DNA of 42,685 nt from assembly GCA_013001965.1 (NCBI GenBank), contig JABDLA010000097.1, forward strand, positions 1 through 42,685, read 5' to 3'. Both the position numbers and the translations under genes were made by a program. A model generated the notes under the pieces. That model was not told the origin of the DNA. It searched no databases and worked only from the letters and a program-made list of their open reading frames with translations. Numbering within the stretch: the first letter of the stretch is position 1; each line of letters starts with the position of its first letter. This document shows, piece by piece, positions 1 through 9,381 of this stretch. The stretch comes from Flavobacteriaceae bacterium. Lineage in GTDB: Bacteria > Bacteroidota > Bacteroidia > Flavobacteriales > Flavobacteriaceae.

Positions 1-1
1 T

Positions 2-1252
2 CTCCGTTTTAAACGTGCGCAATTATTGGGTTATAAAACGCATGCCCATTTTGTGCTGGAAGAACGGATGGCAGAAACACCCGATAAGGTCTATGAATTC
101 CTAGATGAGCTGCTTATTAAAGCCAAGCCGGCTGCTTTAAAAGAGTATGAAAGACTTCAGAATTTTGCCAGGGAAACTGATGGCATTGACGAGCTTCAAA
201 AATGGGATTCGGCCTATTATTCGGAAAAACTCAAACAGAAATTATTCGATCTCGATGATGAGCAATTAAAACCCTATTTCAAACTGGAAAATGTAATCAA
301 TGGAGTATTTACTGTTGCTGAAAGACTTTACGGACTTAAATTCACGGAGATCGACACTATTGATAAATACCATAAAGAGGTATTAACCTATAAGGTTACC
401 GACGAAAGTGATGAACTGGTATCTATATTTTACGCTGATTTTTTTCCACGCCAAGGAAAACGAAACGGCGCCTGGATGACCTCGTTTAAATCGCAATATC
501 GTACCGACGGGAACAATGAACGGCCCCATATTTCCATAGTTTGTAATTTCACCAAACCAACACCAAGCAAACCTTCATTGCTCACCTTCAATGAAGTAAG
601 AACGTTGTTTCATGAGTTCGGTCATGCATTACATGGTATGTTGGCCGATACGACATATCCGGGTTTATCAGGGACCAGTGTATATTGGGATTTTGTTGAA
701 CTTCCCAGTCAGGTTTTAGAAAATTGGTGTTATGAAAAGGACGCATTGGAACTGTTCGCTACCCATTATAAAACCAATGAGCTTATTCCAATGGAGTTGA
801 TTAATAAAATTAAGAATTCATCAACCTTTCATGAAGGGATGCAAACGTTGAGGCAAATAAGTTTCGGCTTGTTGGACATGCATTGGCATGGAAAAGATCC
901 ATCAAATATCAAAGATGTCAAAGCACTTGAGAAAAAGGCTTTTGAAAGCACTCAGCTATATCCTGATGTGCCTTCAAATTGTATGAGCACCTCATTTTCA
1001 CATATTTTTCAGGGTGGCTATTCTTCGGGCTATTATAGTTATAAATGGGCCGAAGTTCTTGATGCAGATGCATTCGAATACTTTAAAGAGGAAGGTGTTT
1101 TCAACAAGAAAATAGCAAAGAAGTTCAAGGAAAACATCTTAAGTAAAGGTGGAACGGAAAATCCGATGGTCCTTTATAAACGCTTTAGGGGGCAAGAGCC
1201 AAAACCGGATGCCTTGCTAAAACGGGCCGGATTGCTGGAAATTGAAGAATGA
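2..1252 (+). CDS. M3 family metallopeptidase (Dcp/oligopeptidase A type), 5'-truncated by window edge
   Basis: This is the C-terminal part of a zinc metallopeptidase of family M3, which cleaves short peptides (peptidyl-dipeptidase or oligopeptidase activity). The reading frame is open from base 2, so the TTG at 26 in the ORF track is not a real start; about 416 residues are present, whereas family members usually have about 680-700. The zinc motif HEFGHALHG lies near residue 196 of the listed ORF, and a downstream WDFVELPSQ segment carries the probable third ligand Glu. The C-terminal FSHIFQGGYSSGYYSYKWAE region is typical of Dcp/OpdA substrate binding. No signal peptide can be judged because the N-terminus is missing. 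The family is certain; whether it is Dcp or another M3 member cannot be decided from this part. Confidence 0.93.
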   Translation, partial: LRFKRAQLLGYKTHAHFVLEERMAETPDKVYEFLDELLIKAKPAALKEYERLQNFARETDGIDELQKWDSAYYSEKLKQKLFDLDDEQLKPYFKLENVINGVFTVAERLYGLKFTEIDTIDKYHKEVLTYKVTDESDELVSIFYADFFPRQGKRNGAWMTSFKSQYRTDGNNERPHISIVCNFTKPTPSKPSLLTFNEVRTLFHEFGHALHGMLADTTYPGLSGTSVYWDFVELPSQVLENWCYEKDALELFATHYKTNELIPMELINKIKNSSTFHEGMQTLRQISFGLLDMHWHGKDPSNIKDVKALEKKAFESTQLYPDVPSNCMSTSFSHIFQGGYSSGYYSYKWAEVLDADAFEYFKEEGVFNKKIAKKFKENILSKGGTENPMVLYKRFRGQEPKPDALLKRAGLLEIEE

Positions 1253-1337
1253 TCTTGATTAATTGAATACCTTCTTAAACTTGTATTAAAACCTATAAAA
1301 ATCATCTTTTATTTCTATTTTTGATTGAGCAAAAAAA

Positions 1338-1898
1338 ATGTTTATGTCAGGTCATGAAATAAATCCGAATGATTGGATTACTAAATATGCTGATTATTTA
1401 TTTAATTACACGATCACTCGTGTTAAAGATAGAGAGACGGCCCAGGATTTGGTTCAGGACACTTTTTTTGCAGGATTAAAATCGATGAAAAACTTTAAAG
1501 GCGAAGCCAGCGAAAGAACCTGGTTGGTTTCAATTTTAAAGCGAAAAATTATCGATCACTATCGAAAGATTAATTCTAAAAAGGGTCAGGCCGAAATTAA
1601 AGTAAATTTTAGTCATGATAGTGAAAATGAAGGCAGTTGGTTAGAACAGCGCGTTGCCGATCCTTATGATAGAACGGCAGAGGACACGATTGAAAACACC
1701 GAGTTAGGATTAGCCATTCACAATTGTATTGGGAAGTTGCCTGAGAAACAGGCTCAGGTGTTTAAAATGAAAACACTATTAGGTCACGAAACCGAAGCAA
1801 TATGTAATGAATTGGACATAACAGCGTCTAATTTGTGGGTAATAATTCATAGAGCACGAACCGCAATTGCGGCCTGCTTGGAAAAAAATTGGTTTTAA
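1338..1898 (+). CDS. RNA polymerase sigma factor, ECF (sigma-70 family)
   Basis: An extracytoplasmic-function sigma factor of 186 residues. Region 2 is visible near the N-terminus (DRETAQDLVQDTFFAGL, then ASERTWLVSILKRKIIDHYRK), and region 4 near the C-terminus (LPEKQAQVFKMKTLLGHETE, followed by a helix-turn-helix ending IHRARTAIAACLE). An acidic linker separates them. The start could be ATG 1338 or ATG 1344; both precede the conserved part. A TATTTTTG sequence at 1316-1323 fits the Bacteroidota -7 pattern but no clear -33 element accompanies it. The next gene starts two bases after its stop and carries an anti-sigma-like zinc motif, so the two are probably cotranscribed. The signal it responds to is unknown. 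Confidence 0.9.
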   Translation: MFMSGHEINPNDWITKYADYLFNYTITRVKDRETAQDLVQDTFFAGLKSMKNFKGEASERTWLVSILKRKIIDHYRKINSKKGQAEIKVNFSHDSENEGSWLEQRVADPYDRTAEDTIENTELGLAIHNCIGKLPEKQAQVFKMKTLLGHETEAICNELDITASNLWVIIHRARTAIAACLEKNWF

Positions 1899-1900
1899 TA

Positions 1901-2158
1901 ATGAGTAAAAAGAACGGCTTAATTATACCTTGTGATGAAGCGAATCATACCTGTGATAAAACACAGTATAGGGAGGCGTCGCTGTGGGAAAAAATCAAGT
2001 TGAATATTCATCTTATCTATTGTCGTGCTTGCCGAAAGTATACTAAAAATAATTCCAAACTAACCAAGCTCGTTCATAGTGAAGCCGTTGAATGTCTTAA
2101 AACTTCTGAAAAAAAGAAAATGAAAAGCGCTCTTGACAACGAAATAACCGGTCAATAG
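1901..2158 (+). CDS. Small ZAS-motif protein, possible anti-sigma factor
   Basis: A cytoplasmic 85-residue protein that begins two bases after the sigma factor stop. The ORF track starts it at TTG 1889, inside the sigma gene; ATG 1901 is the better start. The sequence contains HLIYCRACR, an H-x3-C-x2-C arrangement like the zinc-binding motif of ZAS anti-sigma factors, plus two further Cys near the N-terminus (IPCDEANHTC). There is no membrane segment. I infer that it binds and restrains the adjacent sigma factor. In related genomes such small proteins have sometimes been labelled from the neighbouring gcvP, but nothing here resembles glycine dehydrogenase. Confidence 0.7.
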   Translation: MSKKNGLIIPCDEANHTCDKTQYREASLWEKIKLNIHLIYCRACRKYTKNNSKLTKLVHSEAVECLKTSEKKKMKSALDNEITGQ

Positions 2159-2163
2159 TTAAT

Positions 2164-2994
2164 TCATAAAAAAAGTAAGCCCAGCCAGATTATCGGAATG
2201 CCTTCAATCCAAAATGAACTGTAATACTGCGATTGATTTGTTCTGCTGAATGCTAAGAAGCAAAGCATTAATAAAGCAATAATTGGCAGAACGAATAGCT
2301 TTTGGTAATCGATATCATCCTTAAAAAATTCAATAAAATAGAATATCAGGATCAATAGTACGCCTATGATCTTGGTTCGATTTACACCAATACGTTGCGG
2401 AATTGTACCTAGTTTTAAACTATCATATTGCATATCCCTAATCTCAAAAGGTAGGGTTGCCACAATCACATAAATAAATCGTTGAAAAGAGGTTACTACC
2501 ATGTCATTATTAAGGGAATAATTTTCATTTAGCAATGGAATAATAACAGTAACGGCTGCCCAAACAAATGCAATGACGTAGATCTTCAAACCACTTATCG
2601 CCCTTAAATTCTTCTTTCCATCAACAAAGATCTTTCTTGGTAAAAAAGGTATCGCATAGAAAAAAGTGATTCCGCCCAAAATCACTAAATACATTATGGT
2701 CTGTTGATCGATCTGAAAAATAAAATAACAAAGCGCTAGAAAACAGAAAAAAGAAAATATTTGAATATGCTTGAGCCAGCTAGCCAACCGACGATGATGA
2801 AATTTGGCAAGTCCAAAATAACGCACAAAATTATAGGAACTGATCGTTGCAAAAAAAATGACAAAAATAAGATCCCAATCAATTGCAAGATTGAAATTTA
2901 TAAGGGTTATGATGGACAGAGCACAAACAGCAACCGCCACATGAATGCTGGCATTTATGTAAAAATCAAATAGGCGTTTGAAGATCGTCATCAT
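2164..2994 (-). CDS. UbiA-like multi-pass membrane protein
   Basis: A 276-residue integral membrane protein with about eight hydrophobic segments. A segment FEIRDMQYDSLKLGTIPQRIG in the second half resembles the second aspartate-rich motif (DxxxD) of UbiA prenyltransferases, followed by the usual positively charged loop. The first Asp-rich motif (NDxxDxxxD) that should lie after the second helix is not visible: the corresponding region reads SSYNFVRYFGLAKFHHRRL. It may therefore be a non-catalytic or divergent family member. Convergent with the sigma/ZAS pair, only five bases away. The MM start at 2994 fits the beginning of the first hydrophobic region. No substrate can be named. Confidence 0.65.
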   Translation of the reverse strand: MMTIFKRLFDFYINASIHVAVAVCALSIITLINFNLAIDWDLIFVIFFATISSYNFVRYFGLAKFHHRRLASWLKHIQIFSFFCFLALCYFIFQIDQQTIMYLVILGGITFFYAIPFLPRKIFVDGKKNLRAISGLKIYVIAFVWAAVTVIIPLLNENYSLNNDMVVTSFQRFIYVIVATLPFEIRDMQYDSLKLGTIPQRIGVNRTKIIGVLLILIFYFIEFFKDDIDYQKLFVLPIIALLMLCFLAFSRTNQSQYYSSFWIEGIPIIWLGLLFL

Positions 2995-3110
2995 ACAAAA
3001 ATAGGTAAAGGGTAATGAAGCAGAATAATCACATAATATTTTTCAAATATGACAAAATAAAAACGTTATTAATTGCTTAATTTTGCTCTTTAAATTACAA
3101 CACTTGAAGT

Positions 3111-5960
3111 ATGAATACAAATGCTTTTGCTTTACGACATATTGGTCCCCGAAAAACTGACCATGCTGAAATGCTAAAAACTGTAGGAGTTAGTTCTTTA
3201 GATGAGTTGATTTCAGAAACTATCCCTGACAATATAAGAATTCATAAAAAACTGCAACTTGATGGAGCTATGAGTGAGCAGGAATACCTCGATCATGTAT
3301 ATGAATTGTCGACCAAAAACAAAACCTTCAAATCCTATATCGGACTAGGGTATCATCCTTCAAATCTTCCGGCGGTCATTCAACGCAATATTTTGGAAAA
3401 TCCGGGGTGGTACACTGCATATACTCCCTATCAGGCCGAAATTGCCCAGGGGCGGCTTGAGGCTTTATTAAATTTCCAAACGATGGTTACTGATCTCACG
3501 GGAATGGAAATCGCAAACGCATCCCTTCTTGATGAGAGTACGGCTGCAGCTGAAGCCATGGCATTATTGTTCTCGGCCCGCGAGCGGCAGCAAAAAAAAG
3601 ACGGCATATCAAAATTCTTTGTTTCTTCGGAAGTTCTCCCTCAAACGCTTTCAGTTTTGAAAACAAGAGCTATTCCATTAGGCATTGAACTTAACGTTGG
3701 AGACGCTGAAACATTTGATTTCTCATCAGACCATTTCGCCGCTTTGCTTCAATATCCCGGAAAGACCGGTCAAATCTCGAACATAGCCGCATTTATTGAC
3801 AAGGCAAAGGACAAGGCTATCAAAGTGGCGGTGGCCGCAGATATTTTAAGTCTTGTCGTTTTAGAATCTCCAGGGAAATTGGGAGCCGATGTTGTTGTAG
3901 GAACGACCCAGCGTTTTGGAATTCCTATGGGATATGGCGGACCTCATGCTGCTTATTTTGCCACGAAGGAAGATTATAAACGCAACATTCCGGGACGAAT
4001 TATTGGCGTGACCAAGGACGCCGACGGCAATCGTGCTCTGCGTATGGCGCTGCAAACCAGGGAGCAGCATATTAAACGTGATAAAGCAACATCAAACATT
4101 TGCACAGCCCAGGTATTATTAGCAGTTATGGCAGGAATGTATGCCGTTTATCATGGTCCACACGGTATGAGATATATAGCCGAAAATGTCCATCACTCTG
4201 CAACGACCCTGGCTAAGGCTCTAGAAACATTGGGATATGAACAATTGAATTCATCTTATTTTGACACCATTCAATTAAGTGCAGATGCGACCAAAATTAG
4301 ATCAATAGCAGAAAGGCATGAGATCAATTTTTATTATCCAACGGATGAAGTTGTTTGCATTTCCCTGAATGAAACAAGCTCAATTGCCGATCTTAATATC
4401 ATTTGTTCAATATTCGCAGAAGCAGCAGGAAAGTCTCAGTCTGAAATTACAGAAATCTCTGAGGTGACGACTATCCCTGAAGCTTTAAAACGCAAATCTG
4501 AATTTTTAGACAATGAGGTTTTCAATACCTATCATTCGGAAACCGAATTGATGCGTTATATTAAAAAATTGGAACGCAAGGACCTTTCACTCAACCATTC
4601 TATGATCTCGCTTGGATCTTGTACGATGAAACTCAATGCGGCGGCTGAAATGCTTCCTCTAAGCTGGCCAAACTGGGGCAATATGCATCCTTTTGCGCCT
4701 CTTGACCAGGCCGAAGGCTATTTGACTGTCCTTTCTGCCCTTGAGGATCAACTCACCGAGATCACCGGTTTTGCTGCCACTTCCTTGCAACCCAACTCTG
4801 GAGCTCAGGGTGAATTTGCGGGCTTGATGGTTATTAAGGCTTACCATGAATCGCGTGGTGATGCCCATCGAAATATTTGTTTAATCCCATCTTCAGCTCA
4901 CGGCACCAATCCGGCTAGCGCTGTAATGGCAGGTATGAAAGTTGTTGTCACAAAGTCAACCGATGAAGGCAATATTGATGTTGATGATCTTCGTGAAAAA
5001 GCAGAACTACATAAAGATAATCTTTCGGCCCTTATGGTCACCTATCCATCTACGCATGGTGTTTATGAGTCCGCAATAAAAGAGATTACACAGATCATTC
5101 ATGACAACGGCGGACAAGTATACATGGATGGAGCCAACATGAATGCTCAGGTTGGATTAACCAATCCCGGGAATATTGGTGCCGATGTCTGTCATTTGAA
5201 TTTGCATAAAACCTTCGCGATCCCTCATGGTGGTGGCGGACCAGGTGTAGGGCCAATATGTGTGGCAGAGCAATTGGTACCGTTCTTACCTGGCAATCCC
5301 GTGATAGAAACTGGTGGAGACCAGGCGATAACTGCCATCTCAGCGGCTCCTTATGGTTCTTCCCTGGCCTGTTTGATATCTTATGGTTATAATAAGATGT
5401 TGGGCGCTGATGGCATAACAGAATCGACCAAAATCGCGATCTTGAATGCTAACTATTTAAAAGAGCGTTTACAGGGTCATTTTGACACCTTGTATTCAGG
5501 AGAAAAAGGCAGGGCTGCTCATGAAATGATCGTTGATTGCAGACCTTTTAAGGAGCATGGTATTGAGGTTTCAGATATCGCTAAACGTCTTATGGACTAT
5601 GGTTTTCATGCCCCTACAGTCTCTTTCCCTGTTGCGGGAACCTTGATGATAGAGCCAACCGAAAGTGAAAGCAAGGCTGAATTAGATCGTTTTTGCGATG
5701 CTATGATTGCTATTCGGAAGGAAATCGACCATGCTTCAAAAGATGATCCAAACAATCTTTTAAAAAATGCACCGCACACCCTTGAATTGATCACGGCTAA
5801 TGACTGGAATTTTCCATATTCACGTCAGGAGGCTGCCTTTCCCTTGGAATTTGTGAGAGACAATAAGTTCTGGCCAAGTGTAAGAAGGGTTGACGATGCC
5901 TATGGTGATCGGAATTTAATTTGCACCTGTGCTCCAATTGAGGACTTTATTGAAGCATAA
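3111..5960 (+). CDS. gcvP: Glycine dehydrogenase (decarboxylating), P-protein
   Basis: PLP-dependent P-protein of the glycine cleavage system. It decarboxylates glycine and passes the aminomethyl group to lipoylated H-protein. The product has 949 residues, a full-length single-chain form rather than the split GcvPA/GcvPB form. The N-terminal half starts [17 protein letters not shown] and contains [18 protein letters not shown]; the C-terminal half holds [10 protein letters not shown] and the PLP lysine in [17 protein letters not shown] (Lys700). A TAATTTTG element at 3078-3085 may be a -7 box. GcvT and GcvH are not in this window, so it is encoded apart from its partners, as is common in Bacteroidota. 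Confidence 0.97.
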   Translation: MNTNAFALRHIGPRKTDHAEMLKTVGVSSLDELISETIPDNIRIHKKLQLDGAMSEQEYLDHVYELSTKNKTFKSYIGLGYHPSNLPAVIQRNILENPGWYTAYTPYQAEIAQGRLEALLNFQTMVTDLTGMEIANASLLDESTAAAEAMALLFSARERQQKKDGISKFFVSSEVLPQTLSVLKTRAIPLGIELNVGDAETFDFSSDHFAALLQYPGKTGQISNIAAFIDKAKDKAIKVAVAADILSLVVLESPGKLGADVVVGTTQRFGIPMGYGGPHAAYFATKEDYKRNIPGRIIGVTKDADGNRALRMALQTREQHIKRDKATSNICTAQVLLAVMAGMYAVYHGPHGMRYIAENVHHSATTLAKALETLGYEQLNSSYFDTIQLSADATKIRSIAERHEINFYYPTDEVVCISLNETSSIADLNIICSIFAEAAGKSQSEITEISEVTTIPEALKRKSEFLDNEVFNTYHSETELMRYIKKLERKDLSLNHSMISLGSCTMKLNAAAEMLPLSWPNWGNMHPFAPLDQAEGYLTVLSALEDQLTEITGFAATSLQPNSGAQGEFAGLMVIKAYHESRGDAHRNICLIPSSAHGTNPASAVMAGMKVVVTKSTDEGNIDVDDLREKAELHKDNLSALMVTYPSTHGVYESAIKEITQIIHDNGGQVYMDGANMNAQVGLTNPGNIGADVCHLNLHKTFAIPHGGGGPGVGPICVAEQLVPFLPGNPVIETGGDQAITAISAAPYGSSLACLISYGYNKMLGADGITESTKIAILNANYLKERLQGHFDTLYSGEKGRAAHEMIVDCRPFKEHGIEVSDIAKRLMDYGFHAPTVSFPVAGTLMIEPTESESKAELDRFCDAMIAIRKEIDHASKDDPNNLLKNAPHTLELITANDWNFPYSRQEAAFPLEFVRDNKFWPSVRRVDDAYGDRNLICTCAPIEDFIEA

Positions 5961-6066
5961 AACAGACTTTGAACGTCGTAATTTATCCTGAATTTTATTA
6001 GTCCAAAGCCATTTTGGATATATATTTGCTAAATTAGTATTAAAAGTATAGCAAATCAGAGACCCA

Positions 6067-7125
6067 ATGAACATACATATTAGTGGCACAGGCAGCTTCA
6101 TTCCTGATATTATTGAGAAAAATGAAGACTTTCACGAGCATAATTTTTTGAACGCGGATGGCTCATCAATAAATCATCCAAATGAAGTTATAGTTAATAA
6201 ATTTAAAGCCATAACCGGTATTGCTGAACGTCGTTATGCGAAGGATCATCATAATTCTTCAGATTTAGCCTTCTTCGCAGCTGAAAAGGCGATCGAGGAT
6301 GCCAATATCAATCGAGAAGAATTAGACTATATTATTGTAGCTCATAATTTTGGCGATGTTAAATCGAACACGATTCAGAGTGATGTCTTACCATGTTTAG
6401 CTTCTCGTGTAAAGCATAGTTTACGGATTAAAAATCCTAAATGTGTCGCATATGACATACTTTTTGGATGCCCCGGATGGGTTGAAGGTGTCATTCAGGC
6501 ACAAGCTTTTATCAAAGCCGGATTGGCAAAAAAATGCCTTGTCGTTGGCTCAGAAACACTTTCCCGTGTCGTTGATCGACATGACAGGGATTCCATGATA
6601 TATTCTGATGGCGCAGGTGCAGCAATTATTGAAGCCACTGACGCAGATTGTGGAATTTTAGCGCACGAATCGGCCTCCTATACCTATGATGAAGCTTATT
6701 ATTTATATTTCGGAAATTCCAATAATCAGGATTTATGCCGGGATACACGTTATATTAAAATGCATGGTAGAAAGATCTATGAATTTGCATTGAATAATGT
6801 TCCTACAGCAATGAAGGCTTGTCTTGATAAAAGTGGGGTTCACATCAATGACGTTAAAAAAATATTCATTCATCAGGCCAATGAAAAGATGGATGAAGCT
6901 ATAGTCGATCGCTTTTTTAAACTTTATGATACACCTACACCAGAAGGCATAATGCCAATGTGTATTCATAAACTTGGAAATAGTTCAGTTGCAACCGTTC
7001 CTACCCTCTTTGATCTGGTCAAGAACAATAATCTTGATGATCATGAGCTAAACAAAGGTGATGTTATTATATTTGCAAGTGTTGGTGCTGGAATGCACAT
7101 CAATGCTATTGTATACAAATATTAA
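6067..7125 (+). CDS. 3-oxoacyl-ACP synthase III family protein (FabH-like)
   Basis: A 352-residue thiolase-fold condensing enzyme that joins an acyl-CoA or acyl-ACP primer with malonyl-ACP. The catalytic triad is intact: Cys135 in FGCPGWVEG, His269 in IHQANEKMDE and Asn305 in LGNSSVATVPT. It is longer than E. coli FabH (317) with an insertion before the active Cys, which places it among secondary FabH-like enzymes rather than the housekeeping copy. It heads a + strand cluster with a methyltransferase and two glycosyltransferases, so I infer that it supplies an unusual acyl chain for a lipid or glycolipid. A TATATTTG sequence (6021-6028) and an overlapping inverted repeat lie upstream. Confidence 0.88.
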   Translation: MNIHISGTGSFIPDIIEKNEDFHEHNFLNADGSSINHPNEVIVNKFKAITGIAERRYAKDHHNSSDLAFFAAEKAIEDANINREELDYIIVAHNFGDVKSNTIQSDVLPCLASRVKHSLRIKNPKCVAYDILFGCPGWVEGVIQAQAFIKAGLAKKCLVVGSETLSRVVDRHDRDSMIYSDGAGAAIIEATDADCGILAHESASYTYDEAYYLYFGNSNNQDLCRDTRYIKMHGRKIYEFALNNVPTAMKACLDKSGVHINDVKKIFIHQANEKMDEAIVDRFFKLYDTPTPEGIMPMCIHKLGNSSVATVPTLFDLVKNNNLDDHELNKGDVIIFASVGAGMHINAIVYKY

Positions 7126-7154
7126 TCATTGCCGCGTATGCGGAATTACAACAG

Positions 7155-7679
7155 ATGTACGAAGGAAAGTTTCCGCATAAACGCTATAGACTTACGATTG
7201 ACTTTTTAAAAGAAAACATTTCACCGTCTTCAACCATTCTTGATCTCGGGATTGAAAACCCATTCACTACAATTATGAAGGATAATGGGTTCCAGGTTGA
7301 AAATACCAAAGGTGAAGATCTTGATCTGGAAACCTCAGCAATTTCTAATTCTTCTGCTGAAGTCGTAACTGCCTTTGAAATATTTGAACATTTACTATCA
7401 CCGCTAACCGTCCTTAAATCGATTAAGGCCGATAAACTTGTAGCCAGTGTCCCGCTGCGGTTGTGGTTTGCAACAGCATACCGAAGCAAAACCGATATGT
7501 GGGATCGTCATTATCATGAATTCGAAGATTGGCAATTCGACTGGCTATTAGAGAAATCAGGATGGAAAATCATGGCCAGGAAAAAATGGACCAATCCCAC
7601 AAAAAAAATTGGATTAAGGCCAATTCTGCGGTGGTTTACTCCTCGGTATTATATCGTTTACGCCGAACGGATGTCATGA
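7155..7679 (+). CDS. Small class I SAM-dependent methyltransferase-like protein
   Basis: A soluble 174-residue protein with a reduced Rossmann methyltransferase fold. Motif I appears as STILDLGIEN, and a later strand reads AEVVTAFEIFEHLLSP, typical of type 11 methyltransferases. The glycine-rich loop is poor (DLGIEN instead of DxGxG), so activity is likely but not certain. The C-terminal part (DRHYHEFEDWQFDWLLEKSG) resembles lipid or sugar methyltransferases. It starts 29 bases after the FabH-like gene and its stop overlaps the next start (ATGTCATGAA), which indicates translational coupling with the glycosyltransferases. The substrate is unknown. Confidence 0.75.
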   Translation: MYEGKFPHKRYRLTIDFLKENISPSSTILDLGIENPFTTIMKDNGFQVENTKGEDLDLETSAISNSSAEVVTAFEIFEHLLSPLTVLKSIKADKLVASVPLRLWFATAYRSKTDMWDRHYHEFEDWQFDWLLEKSGWKIMARKKWTNPTKKIGLRPILRWFTPRYYIVYAERMS

Positions 7680-8530
7680 ATATCTATATTGTCATACCAG
7701 CACATAATGAAGAAGGGTCTATTGGTAAAACCTTGGATTCATTAATTCAACAAACCTACCTGCCTAAAAAGCTCGTAGTTGTTAATGACAATTCTTCGGA
7801 TGGCACCCCAAATATTATTTCAAAATATGTCAGCGATTACGATTGGATAAGCACAGTCTCTGTTAAATCTTCTGATGAACGCCTGCCGGGAGAAAAAGTT
7901 ATCAATGCCTTTTATAAAGGATTGGAGACCCTGGATGACAATTATGATATCATTTGCAAGTTTGATGCCGACCTTATTTTTCCGGAAAATTATCTGGAGG
8001 TACTCATTCAGCATTATTCTAATAATGACCAACTTGGTATGGTTGCCGGACATTGTTATACGTTGAAAAACGGTAACTGGGAGTTGGAACGATCCACAGG
8101 TAAAGATCATATTCGTGGTGCTTTGAAATCCTACCGTAAAAAATGCTTTGATCAAATTGGAAAATTGCGGCGCTCCATTGGCTGGGATACTGTGGATGAG
8201 CTTCTTGCCATGTATTACAACTGGACATTTTACATCGACCCCGAATTAAAGGTAAAACATCTTATACCTACAAGTTCGAGATATCATAAATCATCGCGCT
8301 TGGCTCAGGGCGAAGCTTTTTATAAAATGCGAATCGGGCTTCCTATCACTTTTTTACGATCGATAAAGATCGCTTTCAGAAAAAGAAGTTTCGGATTTTT
8401 TATTCAAACGCTCAGAGGCTATTTTAAAGCCAAAAGGGAAGGTCAGGATTTTATTGTGGATGAAGATCAGGGGAAATTTATTAGAAAACTTCAAAATAAG
8501 GCGCTTTTTAATACTATTTTTCAATTGTGA
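7676..8530 (+). CDS. Glycosyltransferase family 2 (first of tandem pair)
   Basis: A 284-residue GT-A fold glycosyltransferase. The N-terminus IYIVIPAHNEEGSIGKTLDS is the standard GT2 nucleotide-sugar binding start, and FDADLIFP holds the DxD-type metal motif. I chose ATG 7676 over the track start 7529, because the 49 extra residues would lie inside the methyltransferase gene and do not resemble GT2. Its start overlaps the methyltransferase stop by four bases (ATGA), and its stop overlaps the next gene by four bases (GTGA). About half of its residues are identical to the following protein, which has the same length. There is no membrane segment, so it probably acts at the cytoplasmic face of the inner membrane. 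Confidence 0.9.
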   Translation: MNIYIVIPAHNEEGSIGKTLDSLIQQTYLPKKLVVVNDNSSDGTPNIISKYVSDYDWISTVSVKSSDERLPGEKVINAFYKGLETLDDNYDIICKFDADLIFPENYLEVLIQHYSNNDQLGMVAGHCYTLKNGNWELERSTGKDHIRGALKSYRKKCFDQIGKLRRSIGWDTVDELLAMYYNWTFYIDPELKVKHLIPTSSRYHKSSRLAQGEAFYKMRIGLPITFLRSIKIAFRKRSFGFFIQTLRGYFKAKREGQDFIVDEDQGKFIRKLQNKALFNTIFQL

Positions 8531-9381
8531 AATTTTATATCGTCATTCCGGCTCACAATGAACAGGAGACCATTGGTCAAACATTAGAGTCTCTTGTACA
8601 GCAAACACTTTTGCCCAAAAAAATAGTGATTGTCAATGATAATTCAACCGATGCCACAGCCGAATTAATCAATTCTTATGCTGAAAAATTTGACTGGATT
8701 GAAAGTCTGCATATAAGATCTTCCGAAGAGCATTTACCGGGCGCTAAGGTTATTGATGCCTTTTATAAAGGCTTTGATACCCTTGATCACAACTATGATA
8801 TCATTTGCAAATTTGACGCCGATATAATTTTTCCATCGCATTATCTTGAAACGATTTCTGCGCTGTTCAAAGAAAATTCGAAGATTGGAATCTCGGGTGG
8901 GCTTCCCTATATTCAAAAAGGTGACCGATGGGTATTTGAAAATATCGCCTCAAAAGATCATGTACGAGGCCCGATCAAGGCGTATAGAAAAGCATGTTTC
9001 AATGCAATTGGTGGGCTGAGAAGATCAGCAGGATGGGACTCTGTTGATGTATTGCTGGCCAAATATTACGGCTGGAAAGTTGTTACTGACAAGGATCTTC
9101 ATGTTAAGCATTTGAAACCAACCGGTTCGAACTATCACTTGGGATCTAAATATTTACGCGGTGAAGCCTTGTATAAAATGCGCATGGGATTCGTACTTAC
9201 TTCAATTGCATCCTTAAAAAGTGCGATTAAAAAGCATAGCTTTGGCTATTTTATGAATTCAATGCGTGGGTTTTTTAAGGCAAAGCAAAAAAAGTCTAAT
9301 TTTTTAGTGGACGAATCTCAAGGTCAATTCATTAGGAAACATCATTGGCAAAACATATATAAAAAGCTTAAAATGAGTTAA
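8527..9381 (+). CDS. Glycosyltransferase family 2 (second of tandem pair)
   Basis: A 284-residue paralogue of the preceding gene, starting with GTG inside the overlap GTGA. FYIVIPAHNEQETIGQTLES and KFDADIIFP are the GT2 substrate and metal motifs. Shared blocks with its neighbour include YDIICKFDAD, a KDHxRG segment, and the C-terminal FxVDExQGxFIRK, so the pair arose by tandem duplication and has since diverged. Two successive sugar additions, or additions to different acceptors, are possible. Its 3' end overlaps the convergent alcohol dehydrogenase by 14 bases. Confidence 0.9.
   Translation: MKFYIVIPAHNEQETIGQTLESLVQQTLLPKKIVIVNDNSTDATAELINSYAEKFDWIESLHIRSSEEHLPGAKVIDAFYKGFDTLDHNYDIICKFDADIIFPSHYLETISALFKENSKIGISGGLPYIQKGDRWVFENIASKDHVRGPIKAYRKACFNAIGGLRRSAGWDSVDVLLAKYYGWKVVTDKDLHVKHLKPTGSNYHLGSKYLRGEALYKMRMGFVLTSIASLKSAIKKHSFGYFMNSMRGFFKAKQKKSNFLVDESQGQFIRKHHWQNIYKKLKMS

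Noticed and set aside
3182-3200. GTTAGTT within gcvP as a further paa operator.
   Set aside because: Only one arm is present, inside coding sequence, without the inverted partner.
7529-7675. Longer start of the first glycosyltransferase as listed in the ORF track.
   Set aside because: The extra residues lie in the methyltransferase gene and do not look like GT2; ATG 7676 gives the standard IVIPAHNE start and an ATGA overlap.
7184-8228. Minus strand ORFs in the methyltransferase/glycosyltransferase region (7184-7489, 7820-8155, 8019-8228).
   Set aside because: Antisense shadows without recognisable domains; the + strand genes are convincing.
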